Assembly: GCA_950022295.1 (NCBI GenBank)
Contig: OX465596.1
Coordinates: forward strand, 7,006,001-7,070,000
From: Bromus sterilis
Lineage: Eukaryota > Streptophyta > Magnoliopsida > Poales > Poaceae
Length of the DNA stretch: 64,000 bases
Direction: 5' to 3'
This document shows, piece by piece, positions 35,943-47,821 of the stretch. The translations under genes and the position numbers were made by a program. Each line of letters opens with the position of its first letter. The first letter of the stretch is position 1. The notes beneath the pieces are model-generated. The model was not told where the DNA came from. It saw nothing but the letters and a program-made list of their open reading frames with translations, and did no database searches.

Positions 35943-36302
35943 GGTGCTCGGGCTCATCTACACCCGGGCAAAAGAAAAATAAAGAACAAATAGGGAAAAT
36001 TTCAAAATTTTCTAATTTTTTAATGGTGAAAGATGTTTAAGTGCAAGATGTTCGTGCAAGATTTGAAGAAGTTCGAACATCTAGAAAGCTCACGGCAAGA
36101 CAAATTCGATCCAAATAGTGCATGAACAGCACACGTTCGAACAAACTGCAAATTTGTCTTTTTTGCTGCGAGCTCCCTAGATGTTCGAACTTCTTCAAAT
36201 CTTACATGAACATCTTACACTTAAACATTTTTCACCATATTTTTTTTTATGTTTTTTACGATTTTTTTTTCTTTTGTCCGGGTGTAGATGAGCCCGGGCA
36301 CC
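35943..36302. mobile_element. 360-bp inverted-repeat MITE (fold-back)
   Basis: The left end GGTGCTCGGGCTCATCTACA is the inverse of the right end TGTAGATGAGCCCGGGCACC with one mismatch. The symmetry continues inward: GATTTGAAGAAGTTCGAACA pairs with TGTTCGAACTTCTTCAAATC. The element is thus almost entirely one long hairpin with a small loop near 36120. Length and fold-back design suit a Mutator-type or other fold-back MITE. A target duplication could not be read with confidence. If transcribed it would give a long double-stranded RNA. Confidence 0.8.
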
Positions 36303-36990
36303 TAAACGCCGCGTCCGTTAGGCACTAGGTTTGTTGCTGAAGTATTGTTATTTTGTCTAGGTTTGTTATTCAGTAAAACCACATAGCGGATCTCTGGAAC
36401 CAACCTCACGTAGGAATAGGATGCTCAATGTTACCATGTTACATTGCAGCATTTGGAATCTGCGGTCAACCATGAGCCCTATTGCCCTCTCTCTGACCCA
36501 AGACATCCAACTAGAAACCCTATTGAACAGATCATACGGAAAGTAGCAAAAGAACATTTCAGCACACCTAGATAGAGTATGCAGTAGACACTTCCTCCAA
36601 GTAATTCAAGAACAGGTGCCGCAAATATAGTGTTAGTTATGTGCTTCTTGCTGTCTACCACACAAGTATTTGTTATCACGCAGATGGACAAGCACTATTC
36701 ACTGATATGCTACATGATGGAAGTTTTAATTTGTAATATAGTTGCAGAAGATACCTTAACTAAGAAACACTAATAATGCAGCTGATAAACCCAAGTTGCG
36801 TAGGTGTCTAAAGCACCATGAAGATGACCTCTGAAAGCTACACCCCCACGTGTCGCCTAGAATATCTCAATATAAAACGGACTTAACACGGCAAGCTAAA
36901 AAATGAGGCTGACAGAATTGCGGACTTCAGCAGATCAGAAAGCATAGATTGTAAAACGATTTAGTAGGGGACAAGCAACGAATATAGTAT

Positions 36991-37114
36991 TACCTCCGAT
37001 CCATATTAATGGACTCAACTTTGTCTAGATTCGTATGTATCTAGTTAAGTATTTAGACTAGATGCATGTGTATCTAGACAAAGTTAAGTCCATTAATATG
37101 GATCGGAGGGAGTA
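36991..37114. mobile_element. Stowaway MITE, well preserved
   Basis: The ends TACCTCCGATCCATATTAAT and ATTAATATGGATCGGAGGGA plus GTA are near-perfect inverted repeats, and the inner arms GACTCAACTTTGTCTAGA / TCTAGACAAAGTTAAGTC also pair. It is 124 bp, bounded by TA, and folds almost completely into a hairpin. Confidence 0.9.
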
Positions 37115-37754
37115 CCTAATTTGGTGTTAAACCAGAAGCCCTCAAATCTTTCATCAACAGCTCAGCTTTTTCATAATAAGAATTTACTGAATATACGTTC
37201 AACAGGGCTTTCAATTACAATTGATTTGCTGGTTGTCTGGCATTTTATCTAATTAGCTTACATTCATATATCTGCCTGCTTTTAAATGGTTGACCTTTGT
37301 TTTTTGCTAGTAAAAATGGAAAAGAAAAACTTGTGAAGGTAGCTAACTGCATAAAATTATATGCCATGAATCTGACATCACTCCAGTGCACTTGTTAGCA
37401 TCTTCATCATCCTATAAGCAGAGAACTTATTTGGTTAGTTTTTACCTCTGTTAGTCTGGAGCCTGCGACGCTCATCTACTCCAAGTAGGATGAATTTACT
37501 GATGAATAACTTTGATGGTCTCAGGTGTGGATTAGCAGTTGGGCCATGTCCATGAAAAACTGAAGAATGTACAGCAAATCAGTCGGTGACGATCTCCTAC
37601 GAGAACTAGAGGCCGAAGTCAGGCATACCGAATATGGGCTTTTATATGTGAATCTGCTGGGAAACGAGTCTCAGACCAACTCGCCTGCTCAGCTCACGGC
37701 CTCCTCTGCTGCCTATCGCTTCTCATCAGCGCAGTAGATGACACTCGACCCGCG

Positions 37755-37850
37755 CTATCGACCTGGGTCGTCACTGAATTTGAAGTTGCTGGAGATGCTC
37801 TCATCGAGCTCGGCAAAGAGAGCCTTCTCGCCGCCCATGTAGTTTGAGGC
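37755..37850 (-). pseudogene. Unit 2 copy of the unrecognised minus-strand exon
   Basis: The minus strand reads ASNYMGGEKALFAELDESI then SSNFKFSDDPGR and a stop at 37755. It is related to 16053-16190, but the two copies have different C-terminal ends and a 70-bp insertion interrupts the upstream part in unit 2. The family is not recognised; the divergence suggests a decayed fragment carried along with the NLR duplication. Confidence 0.35.
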
Positions 37851-38239
37851 ACGAACATTTGAATCGCAGTTTGAGTGCATCTTATTGGGTTGAGAGCCCA
37901 AATTTGAATCGTTCCTGATAATTTGTGTTGAGATACAAGGCCTTTTAGAAAGCTTCAGATAGGAAGATAGGAAAAGAAGCCACCCTGTTTGTATAATGAG
38001 GCAATAAATGTTTCCAAAGCTAAAGTGCTAGTATTTGTGGACGTAGTATGTGCAAAGATTCAAATTCTCAGCACTGCATCTTATTGGGCATTGCTGGAGG
38101 GGTATGGTTAGCAAGTTTCAAGTGCAGGTGATCTGCTCCCGTAAGTAAATATATGCTTTTTGTTGGATTATCTTCATGCACACCTTGGTCATCTACATAC
38201 CCAAGTCCAACCGTCATTACCAAATCCCCACGGCACACC
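37851..38239. other. Junction between NLR units 2 and 3
   Basis: The end of unit 2 (matching unit 1 to the shared GGGTATGGTTAGCAAGT motif near 38100) passes into the start of unit 3 near 38150. No gene or transposon is visible. This short interval would have to contain the NLR3 promoter. Confidence 0.5.
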
Positions 38240-38701
38240 CACCCACTACCACACATAAATCCGCTCGAGCGCGCCAGCGTGTTTCCCGTCTCTGCGTCAT
38301 GGTGGCGCCATATGCCAAGTCTACGTTTTCGCCATCCCAATTTGCCATCAGGTGTGCGTTACAGTCGGAGTCGAGCACCTCCTCTCGCGCCGCCGCACCA
38401 GATCTCGCCAGCCCGTCCGCCCGCCATTGCGCCACCGATGGCGCCACTGCGCCGTGAGCCAATCTACCGCGCCGCGCGGAATAGTACACGCCCCTCTGCG
38501 TGCGTCCCGCCCGCCCCCCTGTGCCAGCGCCCTTCACGTGTTCGACGGAATGCCCGGCCGGAGAACCTGGGCTGTCCACGCACGCAGGAAGCAAGCAACG
38601 ACGGTAATCTCCAATTCAGTGCCTCGTCGAGTGATGGACAACTGATGTCATGGGCCCTGACGCCTCACGCTCAGCTCAGCTCAGAGCTGGTCTGCACACA
38701 G
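38240..38701 (+). other. Leader exon of NLR3 (unit 3)
   Basis: Co-linear with 28505-28998 and ending CTGCACACAG|GTAAAG. It keeps the GTGTTCGACGGAATGCCCGG and CTGATGTCATGG landmarks. A small deletion removes part of the CGCGCCCGTCTG region present in unit 2. The evidence for a 5' untranslated exon is the same as for unit 2. Confidence 0.5.
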
Positions 38702-39516
38702 GTAAAGAGCCTCTGCTGATTTTGTTCAAATCTTGCTTCCCTCCCTCTCCAGATCACCCATGTGTACACACCAAGTGAATGTGTTGTCTGGTTACGGGTC
38801 CTGCTACCTTTGGAATTTGCAAACATATATCCTAAGCATACGTTAGTGTAACCTACTCTACACGCCAAAATTTGTCGCTAGCTCCAACTACAAGGTTGTA
38901 CTGCATACTTATTGGAAGCCAAAGCATCTCAATTATCATTAGTGCCAAGCGATGACATGGCCTGTTGTTGTTTTGTCCCGCGCTGCTTGTGCCGTTTCTC
39001 CGTTATGCATGAATGTGCGTCCCCGTCCAGAGATTCCAGGCTGCTGCAGGCCCAAATGCCTATTCTAATTTCTGTTCTCTAGGCTCAGTTACCGTGAAAG
39101 TGCACAGTAGTTGCTACGTTACATCACGAGCTCGTATTTTATACAAGGCTGACAGCTAATGTTATGTTTCATTAGTAAAAAGTAGTGCATTGCACAGTCA
39201 GCACAACCAAACACAAGGTTAGTTAATGCAACTGTGGAGCCAAGACTTGACTCACGGGCTTCCATAGTTTCATCACTGTGCAGACCCCGCTTCGAGCTAC
39301 CAAGAGGGGCCTGTGCGTCAGCTGAAGGATCCTAGTTTTACTTGGTAAACTTTGCTGGTTTTGGTGTCTCTAGCATATGCTGCCTGCCTTGCTTTCTGCC
39401 TTCCCAGTTGCTTCCTTTTGACGCATCATCACTCTCCTTGCCTCTGAACCCATCTGTTAGGTTTCTCCCCTGTGCAAGACCTTCTTTTGCTCCTGCCATT
39501 TGCTGTGCTGCCTTAG
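38702..39516 (+). other. 5' intron of NLR3
   Basis: An 815-bp segment from GTAAAG to the CCTTAG acceptor at 39515-39516, co-linear with the NLR2 intron. No gene, MITE or other insertion is seen. Confidence 0.55.
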
Positions 39517-39530
39517 GTGTGTTGGCAGAG

Positions 39531-42500
39531 ATGTTTGGCATGTTTGTTGATGCAGCAATAGGATGGATGGTTCAGCGCATCCTTGAGAGCCTGTTCACTG
39601 AACAGATGGTAGCCTGGACTCGGGAAATCGGGCTTGCTGAAGATGTGGAGAAGCTCGAACTTGAGATGAGGACCGTGGAGACGGTTCTTTCTGCTGCCGA
39701 GGGAAGGAAGATTGAAAACATGTCTCTGGCCAAGTCGCTGGGCCATCTCAAAGAGCTGCTTCATGACTCAGAGGACGTGATGGACGAGCTCGACTACTAC
39801 CGACTCCAGCAACAGATCGAAGGTGCTTAATTTCTCTTTTCTGCTCCGTTTTAGTTTCTTTCAGCTTATTTTATATTGGTGTAATATGTAACCAAGAGCA
39901 TCATAGGCACCGCCCCTCAGATTATCTCTTGCTTAATTGTTTTTTTTCTAAATGATTCAGTTTTTGTTAAATTTTCTATACAAAGGTAGAGGAATGTCTG
40001 CCTTATGGAACTTTTATAGTACTTACACGATGATATTTGCTTTTGTTTAAGTGGCCTTCGTTTGGTTGCCCCCAAATAACCGAGAGTTTTCTTATGCAGG
40101 GAAAGGTCGTAGTGTTCCTACTAGTAGTAATCCTGAGGGAAGCCATGTGTCCTCATCCGCTCCATCTTCTGTTTTCAAATTAGTCCGCAGAGCCACAAGC
40201 CAAATAACTGATTGGATCTCACCCGACAGAAAAAGGAAACGTGAAGAGGAGGAGTCAGCTTATTGTAACATTCTGCCTTTTGAGATAAAAGATAGCATTT
40301 CTAAGAGGATCAATGTTATAGTGAATCTTCTACGCAGTAATGGCAATTCTGTGCAGGGGGCTCTTCAGCTTGAGATCTTGCGCCCCATTGCAACATCAAG
40401 CAAGAGTCAGAATATCGCCAGAAATGCTCGCATGACTACTTCTTTTCCAATTGAACCTAAGGTGTACGGGAGGGATGCAGAGAGAGACAAGACAATAGAG
40501 CTGCTGAGAAATGGGAAATCTAGTGATCTTAATGTTCTGCCCGTGGTTGGCATTGGTGGAATTGGGAAGACGACTCTTGCTAGATTTGTATACCATGATA
40601 AAAGAATTAAAGATTGTTTCGATTTGCAAATTTGGGTCTGTGTATCCACTAACTTCGATGTAGCGGGGCTAACACTTGAGATCCTAGAGCATGTATGTGA
40701 AGATAGGCCGTATGAGAAAAAAAGCAGCTTGAATAAATTGCAGGAGATCCTTTTCGAGAATATTAGAAACAAAAGATTTCTGCTTGTATTAGACGATATG
40801 TGGGAAGACAAGGATAGGAGTGGATGGATTAAACTCTTGGCTCCACTGAGAAGTAATCAAGCAAACGGTTGCATGGTACTAGCAACAACCAGAACAAAAT
40901 CAGTGGCAAAAATGATAGGAACTATGGATGAAATCACATTGACTGGTCTGGATGAAAAGGAGTTTTGGCTGTTTTTCAAGGCATGTGCATTTCACAATGA
41001 TGACTGCGAGCACCATCCTAGTTTGCAATCTATTGGGAAACAGATTGCAAAAGCACTAAAAGGCTGCCCACTAGCTGCACGAAGTATTGGTGCACTTCTG
41101 AGTACAGATGTTAGCTATCAGCATTGGACGGCTGTTCGGGACAAATGGAAATCTCTTCAAGAATATGATGATGACATTTTACCCATCTTGAAGCTCAGTT
41201 ATGAGTATCTACCAGTTTACCTTCAGCGCTGTTTCTCATACTCCTCTTTGTTTCCAGAGGACTACCGGTTTAATGGGAAAGAATTGGTCCATGCTTGGAT
41301 ATCACAAAATTTCGTGCAGTGCAAAGATCCTACCATAAGATTGGAGGTAACAGGGCACATATATTTGGAAAGATTAGTGGATATGGGCTTCTTCCAAAAG
41401 GACGGCTCACACTATGTTATGCATGACCTAATGCATGTATTGGCAAGGACGGTTTCATCAAATGAGTGTGCTACTATAGATGGATTGAAATCTTGGGCAA
41501 TTCAAGCAAGTGTTCGGCATTTGTCGATCATAATTACTGATTATGATAAAGATGAAAATGTCAGCAATTCTAGTGAGAAGATTCAAAAAATACTTCAGAA
41601 GGTGTCTTGGCACAAATTGAGGACATTGATGTTGTTTGGGCGAAGCAGCATAAATTTATTAGGGTCCTTGTGTACTTTATGCAAGGAGGCAAAATGTTTA
41701 CGGCTGCTAAGGGTGACTGGCGGTGACATCAGCTCTATAAGCAGTTTGGTAAATCCATTCCATCTTCGCTATATATTGGCATACAGAGTCAACAACCCTG
41801 TGATTCATCAAGCTTTGACAAGATGTTATCACCTTCAAGTACTGGTTGTGGGCATTTCAGGCAATTTTAATGTACCTACTGATATGAATAATCTTGTTAA
41901 TCTGCGCCATCTTATTGCTGATGAGAAAGTGCACAATGCAATAGATTGCGTCGGCGACATGACCTCTCTTCAGGAATTAAAATTCAAGGTTCAAAATGCT
42001 GGCGGTTTTGAGATAGGACAACTTCAATCCATGAATGAGCTTGTATCACTTGGAATTTCTCATCTTGAAAATGTGAAGACTAAAGTAGAAGCCAGGGGGG
42101 CCAGGCTGACAGACAAAGAGTATCTTGAAAAGTTGTCATTGTCATGGGAGGATAGCAGCATGAGTCTTGAAGCCGAGAAAATAAAAGATGTACTTGAAGG
42201 TCTTCAACCACATCAGAACCTCAAAACTCTAGAAATAACTGGATATGGTGGCGCTACCTCCCCAACCTGGCTTTCCAGTACCTTTTCAGTTACCTCACTG
42301 CAGATACTTCATCTAGAGAATTGCAGGGAATGGGAAATTCTTGAAACTATTGAAATGCCTTCCCTTAGGAAGCTAACATTGACAAGGATGTGTAATTTAA
42401 TGGAAATCTCAGTTCCTTCTTTGGAAGAGTTGATCTTGATTGATATGCCAAAACTGGAAAAATGTATCGGTTCTTATGGAATGAAATTGACCTCCCGTAT

Positions 42501-44234
42501 AAGGGTTTTGACGATCAAGAACTGCCCTCAACTGAGTGAGTTCACTCTTTTCCAGAGTTACTCTTCTTTCGAAGCAGAGCAGAAGTCATGGTTTCCGTCT
42601 CTCGGCAAACTCTCCATCGGGCAGTGTCCTCATATATTAAAGTAATTTTCTTCTCTCTAATTTTTCCTGTTCAATACATTTGCAAATTGTTGGACACTTA
42701 CTTTAATAAATGATGTTGCAGCAACTGGCCAATCCTTGCACTAAGTGAAATGAAGGCGCTCAATGAGTTGGAGTTAATGGACTTGCATGTTGTCAGAGTG
42801 TCAGTTCCTTCACTGGAGAAGTTGGTGTTGACTAAAATGCCAAGCCTGGAATTTTGCAGCGGTCTAACGACCCAAAGAGATCAAATGGGGTGTCCATATA
42901 GTCTGCGTGGGCTTACCATCCATGATTGCCCTTGTTTGATAGTGTCACATCCTCTTACCCCTTCTGCTCTGATTTCTAAATTGTCCATCAGGGGAGTTCC
43001 GAGACTTGCAAAAATGAGCATAGACTATAGCAAGTTCACTATCGAATCTAATGAGTTGAGTGTGCTGGATGACAGTATGCTGGCGTTTCATAATCTTAGG
43101 GGCATAACACGGTTTGAAATAAGAAACTCTCCTAATCTGGTCTCTCTTTCAAGTGAAGCTCTCCATCACCTAATCGCTTTAGAGTATTTATGTATATGTG
43201 ACTGCCCTAATTTGACCACGTCAAACACTATATCAGAGGTTGTCCGGGAGAACAGTGCGTCTGCAAGCAGCCATGTCCTCCCATCTCTCAAATGTGTCAC
43301 CATTTACAGATGTGGGGTAACAGGGAGGTGGCTAACACAACTGCTTTCAAATTCGCAGTCCTTTGAGGAGTTGGTATTAGTTCACTGTCCACAGATAAAG
43401 TTTCTATCAATCGGTCAACCTGCAGAAACAGAAGGGACCAGCAGTTCAGCTTCCACAGTGATGACCTCAGGCCAAGACGAACATGAACTGAGACTGCCAT
43501 ATAATTTCATACGCTCTCTCAAGAAGTTATGTGTTCAGATGAACCGGGATCTGGAGTTCTGTGGGGGTATTAAAGACTTCTCAGGATTCACCTCTCTTAC
43601 GCAGCTTCTATTTCAAGATTGTCCGAAACTGGTCTCGTCGATGGCAGAAACAAAAGATGATGGTACCATGGATGTTCGATTACTACCACCATCACTTAAA
43701 AAACTTTGTATCAGTCCTCTCCCAGAGAACTTGCAGTCATGCACTCCTCAAGGCCTTCTCCACCTCGAAAGGTTAAGTCTATATAATGGCCCATGTTTGA
43801 AGTCTGTACAGCTGCATTCCTGTACGGCCCTAGAGGAGCTGCGAATCTGGGGTTGTGTCCAGCTGGCTGTACTGGAGGGCTTGGAATTCCTCACCTCCCT
43901 TCGAAGCTTGCGTATCAAGATGAACCCCGAGCTGTCTTCTGCGTGGGATCTCAAACTGCAGCAGCGAGAACGGGGTGGCAATCAAATCCAGCTGTTTCCT
44001 TCATCACTTAAAGAGCTTGAGATCAGGGCTCTCACAGATAGGGTCCAGTCCCGTTTTCTGTCCTGCCTTCCTGCCATCACCAAATTAGCGATACTGCATA
44101 GTGTTATTACACTTGTAGAGCTTGCAAAGTGTATGTTAGAGATTATTATGTGTTATTTGTACAGCAGGAGCACTGTACTGAATCTGGCTGATAATATTTT
44201 AAGTATTTCGTGTGTTTTCTGTGTGCCAATTTAA
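39531..44234 (+). CDS. NLR3: CC-NB-ARC-LRR receptor, C-terminus replaced by TE sequence
   Basis: Coding exons are 39531-39822, 40100-42641 and 42722-44234, with GT-AG introns in the same phases as NLR1 and NLR2; 1448 codons. The start MFGMFVDAAIGW is three codons shorter than MSGLLGTVVDAAIGW of the others. The coiled coil has SEDVMDELDYYRLQQQ; NB-ARC has GIGGIGKTTLAR, LLVLDDMWED, LATTRTKS, GCPLA, CFSYSSLFPEDY and VMHDLMH, all intact. NLR homology stops near 44103 (about residue 1405). The frame then continues for about 43 residues (VITLVELAKCMLEIIMCYLY and onward) coded by CACTA-derived DNA. Relative to NLR1, about 205 LRR residues are missing. The CC region resembles NLR2, the NB-ARC mostly NLR1. 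It could be a non-functional or decoy receptor, or a functional shortened one; expression is unknown. Confidence 0.85.
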
Positions 44235-44629
44235 ATACTAGGTATTTATTTATGTTAAATTGAAAAATGAAGAATTTGACCCTGACAGCTAGGACCCAAT
44301 TACTAAAACCTGACAACGGTGACCCACCTGACTAGTGGACCCATTTTATAAAAAAGAAAAAAGAAACTATTGAGACAAAAAGGCCACGGCCCAAAAAAAG
44401 GTTGCAGTGTTGGGCTTGGCCCATGAAGCCGACCAAAAATTGACAGGAAAGATAAATAAGCCGAATTGTTGGGCTCGGCCCATCTGAAGCACCGAACTGG
44501 ACCGGGCTAATTGTACTCCACGTCAGCTTGCCACGTTGGATCTGACGTGGCCTGGCCAATAAGCCAATGACCAAATCAATTGGTCACAACATCTATGACC
44601 TTTGGTTTAGTCACAATCATCTATGACCA
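44112..44629. repeat. 518-bp direct repeat, left copy
   Basis: The segment is identical in length to 47822-48339 and differs at only five positions by direct comparison (99.0% identity). Both are in the same orientation, 3710 bp apart. The left copy supplies the 3' end of the NLR3 frame and its stop codon. Confidence 0.95.
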
Positions 44630-44639
44630 CAATCATCTA

Positions 44640-46095
44640 TGACCTTTGTTAATAAAATATGGCCTAGTATGTTACAAAAATGGAGTGGTTCAAATTCACA
44701 CCAAATATTTGATAGCTTCTTCACAAAACAATCCTACTTTTGGCACTCAGAAAATGAAAAATGGATTTTTCGTACAACGAAAATGAAAACTTCCTTTGAA
44801 AAACTTGTTGCCCATTCCAGTTTGCACCCATTTGCACAATATGGGATCATTTGCAAAAACTATCCTTTGAAACTAGCACTAACATCGGTCATTTCGCTTG
44901 AAAGCTACGAACCTTCATACTCGATAGCCCATTTTGAGAAGACTTTTTTAAGATATTTGCATTATTCCAAGTTTGTTAGTTTTTATGGTTACTAGGACAT
45001 AAATTATGATGCAACGCGAAGGTTTTACATTTGTTTGATTTTTTTTGAATTGTTTAAGCCGGTTTCAAAATGCGGTCAAAACGGGGGAGGGGGGGGGCAT
45101 GACCGGTGATAGCTAGAGGTGGAATCTTGAAAACCTCTTGGTAGATTTCTGATTAAATGACTACTTGTGTACCTAGAAATGATTTTTTGAAAAAATAAAG
45201 AGCAAACTATCAAGCACATGTAGTTGAAATTTGACCCCGTTCCAGCTGAATCTTCGGAAATTTGTCTTTTTCATAAGAGGTGTATAAAAATCATTTATCA
45301 TGCAAACATTTGGTCAATTGTTAATAAAATATGGTCTAGTATTTAAAAAAAATGGTGTGGTTCAAATTCACACCAAATATTTGGTAGCTTCTTCACAAAA
45401 CAACCCTACCTTTGGCACTCAAAAAAATAAAAAATAGATTTTTCGTACAACGAAAATGAAAACTTCCTTTGAAAAACTTGTTGCCCATTCCAATATGCAC
45501 CCATTTGCACAATATGAGATCATTTGGGAAAACTATCCCTTGAAACTAGCACTAACATCGGCCAATTGGCTTGAAAGGCACGAACCTTCATACTCGATAG
45601 CCCATTTTGAGAAGACTTTTTTAAGATATTTGCATTATTTCAAGTTTGTTGGTTTATATGGTTACTAGTACATAAATTAGGATGCAACGCGAAGGTTTTT
45701 TTTGAATTGTTTAAACCGGTTTCAAAATGCGGTCAAAACGGGGGATGTGGGGCATAACCGTACCGGTGCTAGCTAGGGGTGGAATTTTAGAAACCTTTTG
45801 GTGTTTCTCTGATTAAATAGATACTTTTGTATCTAGAAATAATTTTTGGAAAAAATCATGAGCAAACTATGAGGCAGCTGTAGTTAAAACTTGACCCACT
45901 TCCAGCTAAATCGGCGCAAATTTGTCTTTTCCACGAGAGGTGGATAAAAGCTTTTGACACCCAACCATTTGGTCAATTGTACATTAAATATGACCTAATA
46001 TATTTTTTAAATGATTTGGTACAATTTTACAACAAATATATGGTAGGTACTTCACAAATAAACTCATTTTCGGCACTCAAAATATGAAAAATGAA
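44640..46095. repeat. Tandem repeat, about 2.2 copies of roughly 665 bp
   Basis: Copies start near 44650 (AATAAAATATGGCCTAGTA), 45323 (AATAAAATATGGTCTAGTA) and 45984 (partial, TTAAATATGACCTAATA). Within them runs such as TTCTTCACAAAACAA and GAAAATGAAAACTTCCTTTG recur. The third copy is cut off near 46095. Open frames inside repeat in step and are not genes. Confidence 0.8.
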
Positions 46096-46099
46096 ACAC

Positions 46100-47780
46100 C
46101 GGATTTTGATTGGTCCATGGACATCTCACGCGGATCATGCATCTAACACCGTTGGATGCTCGCGGATCCAACGACAGTCCTCAGCCCTTCCACACCAATC
46201 CCAAGCCCCCCTGAGCCGAAACCCTAGCTCTATCCTCGTGGACATTTCCATCCACCCCCCGCCTCCTTTCTTTCTCTCGTCACGCACATCCCCTCGCTCT
46301 CTTCTCCTCCCCTCCCATTCCAGATCCGGTCGGCAGAGCTCGCCACCGTCCATGGCCTCCCCCAGGCCCTTCCCACCGCATCGCCAGCCCGACCCCCTCC
46401 CTTCCTCACCGTATCACCACCCCGAGCCACCAATGGAACCCTAACCCTACCCCTACCTCAACCTGCGCATCAACTCGTCGGACCCCCTTCTCCGTGGTGG
46501 TGTGCCTCCTCTACCACCGCTGTTTCCCAACGCCCGCAGGCACGCGCGCGACCCCGCTGCCATCTGCTCCCCACCGACGACGACCATGGCATCACGGCTG
46601 GCTTACTCGGGTTGCTTCGGTGACTCAGGTGAGCCCCTTCACTCCTCATCGTCACACCCCTCCCTCTCTTCCTCACCTCGCCTCGTATCCCTCGCAGATC
46701 CATCACGCCGTCATTGCTCGACCGCCAGGACACCATAGACGGAAGGCGTCTTCCTCCCCTGCCCCGAATCCATGGACGGCGCAACACCACCGACGCCATC
46801 AAGGTCAGACCCCCTCTCCTCTCCTCGACTCCTCTCCCTTTCAATTTCTTCTTCTTCCCTTACCTTCCATTCCCCTCCCTGATGTGCAGGAGCTACTTCA
46901 CGCCTGTAACATCACCAACGCGACTCGGATGTAGGGATAGGAGACGCCCAGTAGCAGGGAAGCTGCAACTCTAGGTCAAGGCCTCCCTCTACATCTCCTT
47001 GTTCTGATTTCCTAGGCTTGGTTCCTGATTTGCTGCTGCTCCAATTTTTCTTACATGCTTGATTAAATTTCATTGTTTACCAGTTAAGCTGCTTGCTTGA
47101 TGCCCCAAAATTCAGTAGAATTTTGTTTATCAATTGGTTTGGTTGGATTTCTCCCAAGTTAACCGAGGTTGTTACAAAATAGGTGGCTGTTGTCCAATTA
47201 GTTCAGTAGAATAAAAATAGATGGCTGGCATGTGTTGTTTGCTATCTTTCATCTCATCTTATTTTGTCAAAGTTTATCTTCTCTTGTCAAGGTTTTCCCT
47301 GTGGTAATTATTATTTTGCAAGATACAGTGATGGACAATTATATGTATATATCCACACAACAAATATACCGTGTTGTATTATGCTTATGCTACTTTTATC
47401 ACCAATGTTTTCTAACTCTAGCGCCTCTGTATGACATGAAGTAATGATTTCATCACTTGTTCTCTCTATATGTCTTTATAAAGCACGACTAACCTTATAT
47501 GTGTTGTCCTTATTTCATCTACAGGAAAATATCATGCATATGTTTATTTGGTTTGAACTTTATATATGTTTATTCAGTTTGAACTTTGCATGACATGAAG
47601 TAATTATTTTCTGTATTTTTCTCAACTTGTTTTCACTGTCACTTGACACATACTTGAAGTTGTGGTTTAACGATGGTGATTTTGTTCTACTTGAATGCAT
47701 TGGTACCCCCATCATGGAGCACATGGATGCCTAGTTTGTGATCGCTGTCGAAGGAGCTCCATGCTGAAGAACATACCGCC
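46100..47780 (+). other. Gene-like segment inside CACTA, possible captured host sequence
   Basis: The segment shows the look of a grass gene: a C-rich 5' leader with AAACCCTAGC, an ATG at 46587 followed by 14 codons and a donor-like CTCAG|GTGAGC (46630), an acceptor-like CCCTCGCAG (46697), then AT-rich intron- or 3' UTR-like sequence. The combined coding capacity is small and frames break, so no product is proposed. CACTA elements are known to carry host gene pieces; here it is inference only. Confidence 0.35.
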
Positions 47781-47821
47781 TTTAGAGCTTGTGTAGTACT
47801 GTATCTTATAAACTTGTAGAG

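Larger units (their letters stand above)
35025..37754 (+). other. 3' flank of NLR2 with three small transposons
   Basis: The first 400 bp resemble the NLR1 3' flank and probably hold the 3' UTR. Three MITE-like insertions follow (35788, 35943 and 36991, listed separately). From 37480 the sequence again matches unit 1 (15830-16000). No gene is supported between; short open frames around 36122 and 36366-36691 overlap inverted-repeat or AT-rich sequence. Confidence 0.5.

Noticed and set aside
36122..36328. Short plus-strand frame of 68 codons
   Set aside because: It falls on the right arm of the 360-bp fold-back and has no independent support.
44332..44574. 80-codon minus-strand frame identical to one at 48042-48284
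   Set aside because: Its perfect conservation reflects the 518-bp duplication; it has no homology that I recognise and lies in CACTA end sequence.
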